Below the pieces are notes generated by a model. It saw nothing but the letters and a program-made list of their open reading frames with translations. It was not told the origin of the DNA and searched no databases. A program made the position numbers and the translations under genes. Positions 12,243 through 12,498 of a stretch of 12,498 nucleotides of DNA are shown one piece after another. Each line of letters begins with the position of its first letter. The first letter of the stretch is position 1. The DNA comes from Candidatus Nomurabacteria bacterium. Its GTDB lineage: Bacteria > Patescibacteriota > Minisyncoccia > Phycocordibacterales > UBA9973. The DNA lies in NCBI GenBank assembly GCA_009695015.1, contig SIBT01000013.1, forward strand, positions 1 through 12,498. Reading direction: 5' to 3'.

Positions 12243-12498
12243 ATGAATCGTAATAATACATCAAAAAAATCCAAAAAAATAAAGAAAAAAGTAGTCATGG
12301 TCTCTGGTGGATTTGACCCAGTGCACATTGGTCATGTACGTATGTTTGAGGAAGCCAAAAAGCTGGGTGATGAACTCGTGGTAGTCATCAACAACGACAA
12401 TTGGCTTCAATTAAAAAAGGGATATGTTTTTATGCCAGAAAATGAACGAAAAGAAATTATTCAAGCATTTAGTGTCGTCGATAGGGTGATTTTAAGCA
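12243..12498 (+). CDS. Cytidylyltransferase-like nucleotidyltransferase (3' partial)
   Basis: The first 85 codons of a gene that runs off the window encode a Lys-rich N-terminal tail (about 16 residues), then VVMVSGGFDPVHIGHVRMF with the HxGH nucleotide-binding motif. LGDELVVVINND and a later ENERKEIIQAF with VVDRVIL follow. This is the start of the cytidylyltransferase-like superfamily, which transfers NMP from NTP to substrates such as glycerol-3-phosphate, heptose-1-phosphate, FMN or phosphopantetheine. The WLQLKKG segment resembles the TagD/RfaE-type group, but the missing half prevents assignment. Such enzymes make activated precursors for surface polymers, in keeping with the upstream envelope genes. 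Confidence 0.85.
   Translation, partial: MNRNNTSKKSKKIKKKVVMVSGGFDPVHIGHVRMFEEAKKLGDELVVVINNDNWLQLKKGYVFMPENERKEIIQAFSVVDRVILS

Overview
This is a gene-dense, AT-rich bacterial window with ordinary stop usage. TGA ends several genes and does not interrupt any long frame, so no recoding is seen. Short spacers, many short proteins of unknown function, -10 boxes sitting almost on start codons and a small cell-envelope gene set suggest a Candidatus Patescibacteria (CPR) genome. That placement is inference; no rRNA or ribosomal marker is present.

Layout. Positions 1-3403: the tail of an unidentified gene is followed 4 nt later by a peptidase-E-like (S51) gene. Next comes a minus-strand coiled-coil protein whose C-terminus resembles the tail of CPR serine recombinases. 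Then a family II pyrophosphatase-like DHH gene lies 1 nt upstream of a second S51 gene that is about 85% identical to the first. The DHH protein has lost several metal and substrate ligands. Positions 3404-4593: a nested inverted repeat with a terminator, a helical hypothetical gene, and a minus-strand remnant ending like the coiled-coil protein. Positions 4594-6575: envelope genes, namely a His/Cys-containing anchored protein, an M23 endopeptidase split by an in-frame TAA, and a divergent membrane-anchored peptidoglycan-binding protein.

Positions 6576-7505 form an island visibly richer in GC than the rest. It holds a 205-nt region with its own promoter-like sequence and terminator, then a DUF5069-like gene with a hairpin leader and a second strong terminator. 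Positions 7509-8730: a minus-strand phospholipase D/cardiolipin-synthase-like gene and, divergently, an unrecognised 41-residue very basic protein. Positions 8762-12498 run in one direction: GT4 glycosyltransferase, DedA-family membrane protein, alpha/beta hydrolase, MsrB, MsrA, and the start of an HxGH nucleotidyltransferase.

How the genes may work together: the right half reads as envelope and lipid maintenance (PLD, GT4, DedA, esterase) plus repair of oxidised methionine (MsrB then MsrA). The M23 and peptidoglycan-binding pair acts on the wall. The left part is less ordinary. It combines a duplicated S51 peptidase, a DHH protein that looks like a pseudoenzyme translated in step with one S51 copy, and recombinase-tail fragments that suggest past mobile-element activity. 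Across the window most transcription units show a -10 hexamer ending 6-14 nt before the start codon with no Shine-Dalgarno, which points to leaderless or nearly leaderless mRNAs.
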